A stretch of DNA of 64,000 nt from Pseudomonas sp. ABC1. Lineage in GTDB: Bacteria > Pseudomonadota > Gammaproteobacteria > Pseudomonadales > Pseudomonadaceae. The translations under genes and the position numbers were made by a program. The notes below the pieces were generated by a model that ran no database searches, was not told the origin of the DNA, and was given only the letters and a program-made list of their open reading frames with translations. The DNA lies in contig NZ_CP058349.1 in NCBI RefSeq assembly GCF_013395055.1, positions 2,168,001 through 2,232,000 of the forward strand. Reading direction: 5' to 3'. Below, piece by piece: positions 33,324 through 41,579 of this stretch (its first letter is position 1; every line of letters begins with the position of its first letter).

Positions 33324-34289
33324 TCAGCGCCCGGCAAACACCTCATCGAGGGTCCTGGCTTCGAGGATGTTTTCCGCCCAGCGCTCCAGCTCCAGGGTCT
33401 TTGCTGCCTGGACGCGAGCCTGGGTCGCAGCATCCAGTTCACCAAAACGGTGAGTCAATTGCTTCAACAGGATGGCCTGGGTACCGCGCTCGAGCCCTTG
33501 GACCATCCCCTCTTCGAGCCCTTGCTCAATGCCCTGCTCGAACCCCCTCGCCTGGGCCTTGCGTTCGAACGAACTGACGTAAGGCATGATGGCCTCCTCC
33601 TGTAGCTGGGTGATGCATGCATCGTAGTAGTCCCCCGCCTCGACCGGCAAGGCCACCATCCACTCAAGGAAGATGACCAGGCGACCAATCAATTGCCGGT
33701 CCAGGCGCTGGTGAATGGCCAGCCGATAGAAACCGATCAGGCTATCGGCGCGCTGCCTGCCGTCGCGGGTCAGTTTGGCCGTGAGCTGAGCCGCAACCAG
33801 CAGGGCGAACGGATTGTCGCTGTGCAGCAAGCGCTCCATTCGCGGATAGAAGTCCAACAGCTTGCAGGTACGGAAGCGGAAGGTGACGCCACTGCCGGCA
33901 AAATGGCTGGAAAAGCGCTCGGGGCGGAAGTCCGGATCGGTGTCGGTCAGCACCGCGAGGCTGATCACCGCCTGCCGGTAGCGTTCGCGGATACGGCTGT
34001 AATAACAGTACATGCGCTCGGCGAAATTGCGCTCAGGCTCACCCTGCACCTCGGTATGCACCAGCACCCAGCGCTCTTCGCCATCCAGCAGCCGCACCCT
34101 GGCCAATTTGTCGACATAACGCCGACCACTTTCGGCATCACCGGTGATCTTCTGCAATTCCTTGTCGAGAAAGAGCGCCGGCTGACGCCAGTCGACCAGA
34201 CCGCCGATATCCGGAAACAGCAGTTGCAGGAAGGACTGGAAGAAGACTTCCAGGGCCTCTTTCCAGGGTGAGTCATGGTCTTCGTTCAT
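33324..34289 (-). CDS. Rpn family recombination-promoting nuclease/putative transposase
   Basis: 321 aa. PD-(D/E)XK nuclease of the YhgA/Rpn type: N-terminal PWKEALEVFFQSFLQLLFPD, then RYVDKLARVRLLDGEERWVL, VHTEVQGEPE and FAERMYCYYSRI, with candidate catalytic residues in the VHTEVQ segment. The C-terminus has coiled-coil EQGIEQGLEEGMVQGLERG repeats and a DUF4351 tail (LKQLTHRFGELD ... ENILEARTLDEVF). The E. coli relatives raise RecA-independent recombination. The gene is convergent with the GMC gene and divergent from the small membrane protein gene. The ribosome site before the ATG at 34289 is weak; the longer frame to 34478 adds no conserved sequence. Confidence 0.85.
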   Translation of the reverse strand: MNEDHDSPWKEALEVFFQSFLQLLFPDIGGLVDWRQPALFLDKELQKITGDAESGRRYVDKLARVRLLDGEERWVLVHTEVQGEPERNFAERMYCYYSRIRERYRQAVISLAVLTDTDPDFRPERFSSHFAGSGVTFRFRTCKLLDFYPRMERLLHSDNPFALLVAAQLTAKLTRDGRQRADSLIGFYRLAIHQRLDRQLIGRLVIFLEWMVALPVEAGDYYDACITQLQEEAIMPYVSSFERKAQARGFEQGIEQGLEEGMVQGLERGTQAILLKQLTHRFGELDAATQARVQAAKTLELERWAENILEARTLDEVFAGR

Positions 34290-34520
34290 GCCGCGTACCA
34301 GTCGCCGCCATCCATTTGCGGGCCAGACTGTGAGCGCGCCATGGACAGCACAACAGCACCGAACAGGATCTGTGAAACCGGTCACAGGACAATTCATGGT
34401 TTTGTGAAATCGCTCACGGTTCATGGCCTCTGGGTGAACCGACAGCCCAGGCAAGCGATGCCTATCATTCTCAGCCAAAAATGCTAGATTGCCGCCTCTT
34501 CGTGCAAAGAGGTGGTGATC
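34290..34520. promoter_or_regulatory. Divergent promoter region with two CRP/Vfr-like boxes
   Basis: 231 bp between the Rpn gene and the small membrane protein gene. Box 1 is TGTGA-AACCGG-TCACA (34371-34386), a perfect match to the symmetric CRP core; box 2 is TGTGA-AATCGC-TCACG (34403-34418), one base off. Centres are 32 bp apart, three helical turns. AGAGG at 34508-34512 is the ribosome site for 34521. Confidence 0.65.
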
Positions 34521-34784
34521 ATGGGAGAAAAAGACGGGTCTCCGGCGCTCAGCCGGCGCGGTTGTCTCGGGTTGTTGCTGATCGGGCTCGCCTTTATCGT
34601 GCTGGTCTATACCGTGATCATCTACATCATGACCAAGCCGCAGGATGAAGTGACCGAGGCCAATGAGCGCCAGGCCATCGAGCTGTGCTGGCAGCGTGCC
34701 GAAGACACCGAGCGCAGCTTCACCCGCGACAGTTGCAAGGAAATGGAGAAACAGTTCAAACGCAAGTTCGGACGTGAGCCATGA
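34521..34784 (+). CDS. Small single-pass membrane protein
   Basis: 87 aa, with one transmembrane helix (CLGLLLIGLAFIVLVYTVII, residues ~15-35) between a short basic N-terminus and a charged tail (ERQAIELCWQRAEDTERSF). No family recognised. The ATG at 34521 is chosen over in-frame GTGs at 34512/34515 because AGAGG lies 8 nt upstream. Its stop overlaps the start of the next gene (ATGA), so the two are co-expressed and may form a membrane pair. Confidence 0.75.
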   Translation: MGEKDGSPALSRRGCLGLLLIGLAFIVLVYTVIIYIMTKPQDEVTEANERQAIELCWQRAEDTERSFTRDSCKEMEKQFKRKFGREP

Positions 34785-35374
34785 GCCTGCTGCGACGTGC
34801 CGTGCAACGACTGACCTTCAAGCACCTGGTCATCGCCCTGATCCTGCTGATCCTGCTGGCCATCACGCTGATCTGGTGGCGTACCGGTGCAGCCTACCTG
34901 CGGCCCTACAGCGAACAGGCAGTCTTCTTCCAGGGCGACAGCCTGCGCCTGCCGCCCGAGCTGGCCGGGCCGGGGCCGATCCGCGTGGTGCACTTCTGGG
35001 ACCCGGCCTGCAAGCGCTGCAACGGTGAGCCCGATGCCCACCTGCGCTACCTGATCGGTATCTATCGCTTTTCCGGCATCGAGTTCTACAGCGTGCAGCG
35101 CCCGGGCAGCAGCGGCGAACTCGCGCCGTTCCTGCAAGGTCTGCTGAAGCCGCTGCCCGGTATCGAGGGCATGGAAGCATTGCCCGCCAGCCCCGCGCTG
35201 GCGATCTGGGACAAGGACGGCGAACTGGCCTATGCCGGCCCCTACAGCGAAGGCCTGGTGTGCAACTCGAGTAACAGCTTCGTCGAGCCGGTACTCGATG
35301 CGCTGACCTCCGGGCGCAAGCTCACGCTGTCCAGCAACCTGGCCGTCGGCTGCTATTGCACCTGGGGGGAATGA
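34781..35374 (+). CDS. Membrane-anchored thioredoxin-like protein (DUF6436-like)
   Basis: 197 aa. N-terminal membrane anchor (HLVIALILLILLAITLIWW, ~16-34), then a periplasmic domain starting VVHFWDPACKRCNGEPD, where CKRC is a CxxC motif in the thioredoxin position. More Cys occur in GLVCNSSNSF and the tail VGCYCTWGE. A redox role in the periplasm is likely; the partner is unknown. It lies just upstream of the cyo operon on the same strand, but 359 bp separate them, so it is probably an independent unit with the small membrane protein. Confidence 0.72.
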   Translation: MSLLRRAVQRLTFKHLVIALILLILLAITLIWWRTGAAYLRPYSEQAVFFQGDSLRLPPELAGPGPIRVVHFWDPACKRCNGEPDAHLRYLIGIYRFSGIEFYSVQRPGSSGELAPFLQGLLKPLPGIEGMEALPASPALAIWDKDGELAYAGPYSEGLVCNSSNSFVEPVLDALTSGRKLTLSSNLAVGCYCTWGE

Positions 35375-35733
35375 TCCTTCCGTCGCATAGTGTGCGGCAT
35401 GTTGTCGCACTACTTCCTGCGCAGCAAAGCCCACCCTTCGACCCAGAGCGGTGGGCAAGCCCCGACTGGCCTATCTCTGACGCGCCAAGCCCCACCTGAA
35501 CGCCACTCGCAAAGGGCTCCGGGCCTCGTCGAATCAACCGAGATTGATTTGCGTCAAGGACTTTTCGTCATCATCATGTTGCCCCTCGCATGACCCCGAC
35601 AGGCTTTCAGGCTGACTCGCGTGCAGTCTCCAGGCCTCGACAGGCTTTTTTCACCGAACATTCCTGCGAATGCCGCGCAAGCGGTATGCATGAGTTCGGG
35701 GTGTGGGACATCACTTTGCTGAAGAGTCGTGAA
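35375..35733 (+). promoter_or_regulatory. cyo operon upstream region with Anr-type box
   Basis: 359 bp without a gene. TTGAT-TTGC-GTCAA at 35544-35557 fits the Pseudomonas Anr/FNR pattern TTGAT-N4-(A/G)TCAA and lies ~177 bp before the cyoA start; in P. putida and P. aeruginosa cyo is reported to be repressed by Anr under low oxygen. A hairpin GCCCACC (35429-35435)/GGTGGGC (35450-35456) may end the preceding transcript. Confidence 0.65.
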
Positions 35734-36660
35734 ATGAAAGAAGAGAAGTGCCATCGCTATCTACGCCTGCTCCTGATGACGTTCGCCCTGGCAGCCCTGA
35801 GCGGTTGTGACTGGGCGCTGTTCGACTCCAAGGGCCAGGTCGGCGCCGAGCAAGGCAAGCTGATCCTGATCGCTGTCGGACTGATGCTGATCGTGGTCAT
35901 CCCCGTGATCATCATGACCTTCGTGTTCGGCTGGCGTTACCGCTCCACCAACAAGGACGCCAGCTACACCCCCGAATGGTCGCATTCGCACAAGATCGAG
36001 CTGGTCGTCTGGGGTGTCCCGCTGATCATCGTCGCCATCCTGGCGGTGCTGATCTGGAAGACCTCCCACTCCCTCGACCCCTATCGCCCCCTCGAGTCCG
36101 ACAAGCCGGCCTTGCAGATCGAAGTGGTTTCGCTCGACTGGAAGTGGCTGTTCATCTACCCGGAACAGGGCGTGGCCATGGTCAACGAGCTGGTGATTCC
36201 GGAGAAGACGCCGGTGACGTTCCACATCACCTCCGACACCACCATGAACACCCTGTCGATCCCGCAACTGGGCGGCATGATCTACGCCATGGGTGGCCAG
36301 CGTACCCAGCTCAACCTGATCGCCAACGAGCAGGGTGAGTTCTTCGGTCAATCGGGCAACTACAGCGGTATCGGCTTCTCGGCCATGCGTTTCACCACGC
36401 ATTCGGTCAGCGACCAGGCTTTCGACGAGTGGATCGAAAAGGCCCGCGCCTCTTCGGACACCCTCGACTTCGCCGCCTTCAAGCAACTGGGCGAGCGTGG
36501 CGAGATGGTCAATCACCGCTACCCGATCTACCCGATCCGCTACTACGGGCAAGTCGAACCGAACCTGTTCAAGAAGGTGATCGGCCAGTACGTCGTCGGC
36601 CTGGACAAGAAAGAACCTGAAAGTACGACTGCGCACAGCGAAGCCGGCGCGGAGGAATAG
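35734..36660 (+). CDS. cyoA: Cytochrome bo3 ubiquinol oxidase subunit II
   Basis: 308 aa. Lipoprotein signal ending LSGC, a GQVGAEQGKLILIAVGLMLI first helix, a second helix, and a periplasmic cupredoxin-like domain (VVSLDWKWLFIYPEQG, NTLSIPQLGGMIYAMGGQ) without the CuA ligands, as expected of a quinol rather than cytochrome c oxidase. The ATG at 35734 gives the usual lipoprotein N-terminus. First gene of cyoABCDE, 2 bp before cyoB. Part of the high-oxygen terminal oxidase in the inner membrane. Confidence 0.96.
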   Translation: MKEEKCHRYLRLLLMTFALAALSGCDWALFDSKGQVGAEQGKLILIAVGLMLIVVIPVIIMTFVFGWRYRSTNKDASYTPEWSHSHKIELVVWGVPLIIVAILAVLIWKTSHSLDPYRPLESDKPALQIEVVSLDWKWLFIYPEQGVAMVNELVIPEKTPVTFHITSDTTMNTLSIPQLGGMIYAMGGQRTQLNLIANEQGEFFGQSGNYSGIGFSAMRFTTHSVSDQAFDEWIEKARASSDTLDFAAFKQLGERGEMVNHRYPIYPIRYYGQVEPNLFKKVIGQYVVGLDKKEPESTTAHSEAGAEE

Positions 36661-36662
36661 AG

Positions 36663-38651
36663 ATGCTTGGAAAACTGACTCTGGATGCGGTGCCGTATCA
36701 CGAGCCAATCGTCATGATCACCCTGGCAGCGATTGCCCTGGGTGGTCTGTCGGTGGTCGCGGCGCTGACCTACTTCAAGAAGTGGGGCTACCTGTGGAAA
36801 GAATGGTTCACCTCGGTGGACCACAAGAAGATCGGCGTGATGTACATCATCGTCGCGCTGGTCATGCTGGTGCGCGGCTTCGCCGACGCCATCATGATGC
36901 GTACCCACCTGGCCATGGCCCACGGTGACAACCAGGGCTACCTGCCGCCCGAACACTACGACCAGATCTTCACCGCCCACGGCATCATCATGCTGATCTT
37001 CGTGGCGATGCCACTGGTCACCGGCCTGATGAACATCGTCGTGCCGCTGCAGATCGGCGCACGCGACGTCGCCTTCCCCTACCTGAACTCCCTGAGCTTC
37101 TGGCTGTTCGTCGGTGGCGCGGTGCTGATCAACCTGTCGCTGGGCCTGGGCGAGTTCGCCAAGACCGGCTGGGTCGCCTATCCGCCGCTATCGGGGATCG
37201 AATACAGCCCCGGCGTGGGGATGGACTACTACATCTGGAGCATGCAGCTCTCGGGCCTGGGGACGACGCTGACCGGCGTCAACTTCATCGCCACCATCAT
37301 GAAGATGCGTGCCCCCGGCATGACCCTGATGAAGATGCCGATCTTCACTTGGACCATCCTCATCACCTGCATCATCATCGCCGGCGCCTTCCCTCCGCTG
37401 ACCGCCGCCCTGGCGATGCTGACCATGGACCGCTACCTGGATTTCCACTTCTTCACCAATGAGCTGGGTGGGAATCCGATGATGTACGTCAACCTGTTCT
37501 GGATCTGGGGCCACCCTGAGGTGTACATCCTGATCCTGCCGGCGTTCGGCGTATTCTCCGAAGTGGTTGCCACCTTCTCGCGCAAGAAGCTGTTCGGCTA
37601 CACCTCGATGGTCTGGGCCACCGCCGCGATCGGTATCCTGTCCTTCGTGGTCTGGCTGCACCACTTCTTCACCATGGGTTCCGGCGCCAACGTCAACGCC
37701 TTCTTCGGCATCATGACGTCGATCATCGCCATCCCCACCGGCGTGAAGATCTTCACCTGGCTGTTCACCATCTACCGCGGCCGCTACGAGCTGAACTCGA
37801 TGACCTGGATGGTGCTGGGCTTCCTGGTCACCTTCACCATCGGCGGCATGACCGGCGTACTGCTGGCCGTTCCGGCAGCCGACTTCGTGCTGCACAACAG
37901 CCTGTTCCTGATCGCGCACTTCCATAACGTGATCATCGGCGGCGCCGTGTTCGGTTACCTGGTGGGTATCACCTACTGGTTCCCGAAAGCCTTCGGCTTC
38001 AAGCTGATCGACCGTTTCGGCACCTACTCCTTCTGGTGCTGGCTGGTCGGCTTCTACTTCGCCTTCATGCCGATGTACGTACTGGGCTTCATGGGCATGA
38101 CCCGTCGCCTGAACCACTTCGACAACCCGGACTGGACCCCTTGGGTGCAGGTCGCCGTGGTCGGTGCGGTGCTGATCGGTATCGGCATCATCTTCACCGT
38201 GGTGCAGATCCTCGCCAGTATCGTCAAGCGCAACGAGAACCGCGACGTCACCGGCGACCCATGGGATGGCCGTACGCTGGAGTGGTCCACGTCCTCGCCG
38301 CCACCGTTCTACAACTTTGCCGTGATCCCGACCGCCGACAAGATCGACGCGTTCCACGAAGCCAAGAAAGCCGGTGTGGAACTGGCGCCGGTGCCCGAGC
38401 ACTACGAGCCGATCCACATGCCGAAGAACACCGGCAATGGCCTGATCGTGTCGCTGTTCTGCCTGGCCTTCGGCTTCGCCATGATCTGGCATATCTGGTG
38501 GCTGGCCATCGTTGGCCTGGCCGGCGCGGTAATCAGCTTCATCGTGCGTTCCTATGACGACGATATCGATTACTACGTCCAGCCCGACGAGATCGCCCGT
38601 ATCGAACTGGCTCATCAACAAGCCAAAGCCAACGCAGTCGTAAAGGCATAA
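36663..38651 (+). CDS. cyoB: Cytochrome bo3 ubiquinol oxidase subunit I
   Basis: 662 aa, the usual size. Heme-copper oxidase core: HGIIMLIF and WIWGHPEVYILILPAFG with the cross-linked His-Tyr pair, then WLHHFFTMG for two CuB histidines and NSLFLIAHFHNVIIGG for the heme ligands. Pumps protons while reducing oxygen with quinol electrons. It starts 2 bp after cyoA and ends 3 bp before cyoC. Confidence 0.98.
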   Translation: MLGKLTLDAVPYHEPIVMITLAAIALGGLSVVAALTYFKKWGYLWKEWFTSVDHKKIGVMYIIVALVMLVRGFADAIMMRTHLAMAHGDNQGYLPPEHYDQIFTAHGIIMLIFVAMPLVTGLMNIVVPLQIGARDVAFPYLNSLSFWLFVGGAVLINLSLGLGEFAKTGWVAYPPLSGIEYSPGVGMDYYIWSMQLSGLGTTLTGVNFIATIMKMRAPGMTLMKMPIFTWTILITCIIIAGAFPPLTAALAMLTMDRYLDFHFFTNELGGNPMMYVNLFWIWGHPEVYILILPAFGVFSEVVATFSRKKLFGYTSMVWATAAIGILSFVVWLHHFFTMGSGANVNAFFGIMTSIIAIPTGVKIFTWLFTIYRGRYELNSMTWMVLGFLVTFTIGGMTGVLLAVPAADFVLHNSLFLIAHFHNVIIGGAVFGYLVGITYWFPKAFGFKLIDRFGTYSFWCWLVGFYFAFMPMYVLGFMGMTRRLNHFDNPDWTPWVQVAVVGAVLIGIGIIFTVVQILASIVKRNENRDVTGDPWDGRTLEWSTSSPPPFYNFAVIPTADKIDAFHEAKKAGVELAPVPEHYEPIHMPKNTGNGLIVSLFCLAFGFAMIWHIWWLAIVGLAGAVISFIVRSYDDDIDYYVQPDEIARIELAHQQAKANAVVKA

Positions 38652-38654
38652 CCG

Positions 38655-39281
38655 ATGTCCTCTATCGAAACTACTCACAACCACGACGCTCATGGTCACG
38701 ACCATGAGCATCACCACGACACCAGCGGGATAAAGCTATTCGGTTTCTGGGTCTACCTGATGACCGACCTGCTGATCTTCGCCACCCTGTTCGCCACCTT
38801 CGCGGTGCTGAGCAATGCCTTCGCCGGTGGCCCCACCGCGAAGGAAATGCTCGGCCCGGGCCTGCACCTGGTACTGATCGAGACCTTCGCCCTGTTGTTC
38901 TCCAGTATCACCTACGGCATGGCGATGCTGGCCACCTACCGCGGCGACAAGGGCGCGGTACTGCGCTGGCTGGGTGTCACCTTCGTGTTCGGTGCGATCT
39001 TCCTCAGCATCGAACTGTATGAGTTCAACCACCTGATCCATGAAGGTGCCGGTCCGCAGACCAGCGCCTACTGGTCGGCGTTCTTCACCCTGGTCGGCAC
39101 CCACGGTCTGCACGTGACCGCCGGCCTGCTGTGGATGATCGTGCTGATGCTGCAAGTCAGCAGCCGTGGCCTGACCGACACCAACAAGGTCCGCATCGGC
39201 CTGCTCAGCCTGTTCTGGCACTTCCTCGATGTGGTCTGGATCTGCGTATTTACCGTCGTCTACCTGCTGGGGGTGCTGTGA
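38655..39281 (+). CDS. cyoC: Cytochrome bo3 ubiquinol oxidase subunit III
   Basis: 208 aa, five transmembrane helices, with a His-rich N-terminus (HNHDAHGHDHEHHHD) before GFWVYLMTDLLIFATLFATF. Subunit III stabilises the oxidase core. TGA overlaps the cyoD ATG by one base. Confidence 0.97.
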   Translation: MSSIETTHNHDAHGHDHEHHHDTSGIKLFGFWVYLMTDLLIFATLFATFAVLSNAFAGGPTAKEMLGPGLHLVLIETFALLFSSITYGMAMLATYRGDKGAVLRWLGVTFVFGAIFLSIELYEFNHLIHEGAGPQTSAYWSAFFTLVGTHGLHVTAGLLWMIVLMLQVSSRGLTDTNKVRIGLLSLFWHFLDVVWICVFTVVYLLGVL

Positions 39282-39622
39282 TGGCTCACGAACACACCAA
39301 TTCGGCTGGCGAAAGCCACGGCAGCGCCAAGGAATACCTGACCGGTTTCATCCTGTCGGTGATCCTCACGGTGATCCCGTTCGCCCTGATCATGTACCCG
39401 GACCTGCTGAACCTGAGCCGTGGTGCCACCCTGATCACCGTCGTGCTGTTCGGTATCGTGCAGATCCTCGTACACCTGGTGTACTTCCTGCACATGAGCA
39501 CCGATTCGGAAGGACGCTGGAACACCATTTCCATGCTCTTCACCGTGCTGATCATCGTGCTCCTGGTCGGTCTGTCGATCTGGGTCATGTGGAGCATGCA
39601 CTACCACATGATGATCAACTGA
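39281..39622 (+). CDS. cyoD: Cytochrome bo3 ubiquinol oxidase subunit IV
   Basis: 113 aa, three transmembrane helices (SAKEYLTGFILSVILTVIPF; ATLITVVLFGIVQILVHLVY; TVLIIVLLVGLSIWVMWSMH). Small assembly/stability subunit of the bo3 oxidase, immediately after cyoC. Confidence 0.96.
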   Translation: MAHEHTNSAGESHGSAKEYLTGFILSVILTVIPFALIMYPDLLNLSRGATLITVVLFGIVQILVHLVYFLHMSTDSEGRWNTISMLFTVLIIVLLVGLSIWVMWSMHYHMMIN

Positions 39623-39634
39623 AGAATGCAGCAA

Positions 39635-40588
39635 ATGCTCAAGCGATACCTGCTCCTGGTGAAGCCCGGAATCGTCTTCGGAAACCTGATTTCCGTGGCC
39701 GGTGGCTTCTTCCTGGCTTCCCGGGGTGACATCGACCTGGCGCTGTTCATCGCAACGGCGCTGGGCGTGTCGCTGGTCATTGCATCGGGTTGCGTGTTCA
39801 ACAACTACATTGATCGCGACATCGACCAGAAGATGGAGCGGACCCGCAACCGAGTCATGGTCAAGGGGCTGGTCTCGCCAGCCCACGCCATCGTCTACGC
39901 CTGCGTCCTCGGCATCGCCGGCGTCGCCCTGCTCTACCTGGCCACCAACCTGCTGTCGGTGATGCTGGTACTGATGGGCTTCGTCGTCTATGTCGGCATC
40001 TACAGCCTGTGGATGAAGCGTCACTCGGTCTACGGCACTCTGGTCGGCAGCCTGTCGGGCGCTGCCCCGCCGGTGGTCGGCTACTGCGCCGTCAGCAACG
40101 AGTTCGACATGGGCGCGGCGATCCTGCTGCTGATCTTCAGCCTCTGGCAGATGCCGCATTCCTATGCCATCGCGATCTTCCGCTTCAACGACTACCAGGC
40201 GGCCAACATCCCGGTTCTACCGGTGATCAAGGGCATCTCGGCAGCCAAGCGGCACATCGTGCTGTACATCGCCGCGTTCATCGTCGCCACCCTGATGCTG
40301 ACAATCAGCGGCTACGCCGGCTACAACTACTTCGTTGTCGCCGCGCTGAGCGGGGCCTACTGGCTGTGGATGGGCGTGTCGGGCTACAAGGCGGTCGACG
40401 ACCGTGTGTGGGCGCGCAAGCTGTTTGTGTTCTCCATCGTCACCATCACCATGCTCAGCGTGATGATGTCGGTGGACTTCCAGTCGTCCGCGCCACAACA
40501 GGTGCTGGTGACCTCGCTCAACCACCTGTGCAGCCAGTACATGGATGTCGAGAAAGGGCTCTGCGCCGTGGTGGCGACACGCATCTGA
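39635..40588 (+). CDS. cyoE: Protoheme IX farnesyltransferase (heme O synthase)
   Basis: 317 aa UbiA-type prenyltransferase. Conserved loops: NNYIDRDIDQKMERTRNR (prenyl-diphosphate/Mg site), LWMKRHSVYGTLVGSLSGA, and FSLWQMPHSYAIAIFRFNDY. Makes heme O for the bo3 oxidase. I prefer ATG 39635 because GAAGA lies 9 nt upstream and homologues have ~10 residues before KPGI; ATG 39626 is the longer option. The C-terminus after VMMSVDFQSS is about 25 residues longer than I recall for the family. Last gene of the operon; a strong terminator follows. Confidence 0.94.
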   Translation: MLKRYLLLVKPGIVFGNLISVAGGFFLASRGDIDLALFIATALGVSLVIASGCVFNNYIDRDIDQKMERTRNRVMVKGLVSPAHAIVYACVLGIAGVALLYLATNLLSVMLVLMGFVVYVGIYSLWMKRHSVYGTLVGSLSGAAPPVVGYCAVSNEFDMGAAILLLIFSLWQMPHSYAIAIFRFNDYQAANIPVLPVIKGISAAKRHIVLYIAAFIVATLMLTISGYAGYNYFVVAALSGAYWLWMGVSGYKAVDDRVWARKLFVFSIVTITMLSVMMSVDFQSSAPQQVLVTSLNHLCSQYMDVEKGLCAVVATRI

Positions 40589-40614
40589 CGCTACCCGCCA
40601 CATCGCGATTAACG

Positions 40615-40650
40615 AAAAGCCCCGCTCTGGTTCTCCAGGCGGGGCTTTTT
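40615..40650 (+). terminator. Rho-independent terminator of the cyo operon
   Basis: AAAAGCCCCGC (40615-40625) pairs with GCGGGGCTTTTT (40639-40650): an 11-bp stem, 13-nt loop and a T-tract, 26 bp after the cyoE stop codon. Confidence 0.93.
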
Positions 40651-40663
40651 CATTTCACCCTTG

Positions 40664-40803
40664 GAACCTGTTCACGATCTCGCGAGCTAGAGGACTGCAA
40701 GGCAAAAACAGGCGAGGAAGCGGAGTTTACGAGTTGTAAATGAGCATTCCGAGCCTGTTTTTAACGCAGCAGGACCGACGCGCAGCAGATCGTGAACAGG
40801 TTC
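40664..40803. mobile_element. MITE-like element, 140 bp
   Basis: 17-bp perfect terminal inverted repeats, GAACCTGTTCACGATCT (40664-40680) and AGATCGTGAACAGGTTC (40787-40803). Nested internal arms AAAAACAGGC (~40703) and GCCTGTTTTT (~40753) mean the whole can fold. No coding capacity. It lies between the cyo terminator and the end of the tetR gene. A clear target-site duplication is not seen. It looks like a non-autonomous element, mobilised in trans, of the kind scattered in Pseudomonas genomes. Confidence 0.75.
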
Positions 40804-40817
40804 TTCGCGGGTATTGC

Positions 40818-41369
40818 CTAACTGGCCAGGGTGCCTTGCAGGAAGGCGCTCTCGATCAGCGCCGCCAGGCCAGCCCTGGCCACGCGGCCACGGCGCTCGG
40901 CATCGCTCAGGCCGATCATGATATTGACCAGAATTTCCGTCAGCGCCGCTGCCGGGATGTCGATACGGAACAGGCCTTCGCGCTGGCCGCGCAGGAAGAA
41001 GGCGTCCAGCGAAGCGTCCCAGCCTGAGTCTTCGCAGAGGTTTTCCGGCCCCTCTTTCCAGAAGTACATCAGGAAGGAGGTCAGCTCGCGGTGCTCCAGG
41101 TTATTGGCTATCAGGCGCCGCAGGGCTTCCAGCGGCGGGCCGCTGTCCAGCTCTGCGGTGCGGATGGCCTCGCCCAGCACGAAGGCGCCGTGGGTCATCA
41201 GGCGTTCGATCAACTGTTCGCGGGTGCGGCAGAAGCGATACAGGGTGGTCTTGCTGATGCCGATGGCCTTCGCCAACTCCTGCAACGAAGCGCGCGGGTT
41301 GTCGATCAGCGCCAACGCCAGGGCCACCAGTATGCGGTTGTCTTCCTGTTCCGTGCCAAGAATCGCCAT
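40818..41369 (-). CDS. TetR family repressor, likely of the adjacent RND pump
   Basis: 183 aa. N-terminal helix-turn-helix (ALALIDNPRASLQELAKAIG, then ISKTTLYRFCRTREQLIERL, residues ~15-60) and an all-helical ligand domain with a C-terminal GLSDAERRGRVARAGLAALI helix. Divergent from the efflux operon starting at 41580, the usual layout of a pump repressor; inverted repeats in the 210-bp gap are candidate operators. Gene name not assigned because several Pseudomonas pump regulators look alike. Confidence 0.9.
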   Translation of the reverse strand: MAILGTEQEDNRILVALALALIDNPRASLQELAKAIGISKTTLYRFCRTREQLIERLMTHGAFVLGEAIRTAELDSGPPLEALRRLIANNLEHRELTSFLMYFWKEGPENLCEDSGWDASLDAFFLRGQREGLFRIDIPAAALTEILVNIMIGLSDAERRGRVARAGLAALIESAFLQGTLAS

Positions 41370-41579
41370 ATCAACCCACCATCGTTTCAGAACGTCTCAA
41401 ATACTTCGAGATTGAAACATATCGGCTTCCATATTGCATTCATGAGCGCAAATGTGAGCCAAATACGACAAAAATATATCTATAAAACCAAAACAAAAAT
41501 AAATGAATCAAAGTTGATTTATTTAGACCCTTGAGACACCATCGGCACCCTTGCGAGTACACCACCGAAGGTACCGATC
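41370..41579. promoter_or_regulatory. tetR / RND divergent promoter region with two palindromes
   Basis: AT-rich compared with its surroundings. Palindrome 1: GTTTCA (41384-41389) with TGAAAC (41413-41418), reinforced by inner TCTC/GAGA. Palindrome 2: AATCAA-AG-TTGATT (41506-41519), extended by AAATAAA/TTTATTT outside with one extra base. One sits near each gene, as expected of operators for a repressor that controls both directions. Confidence 0.55.
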
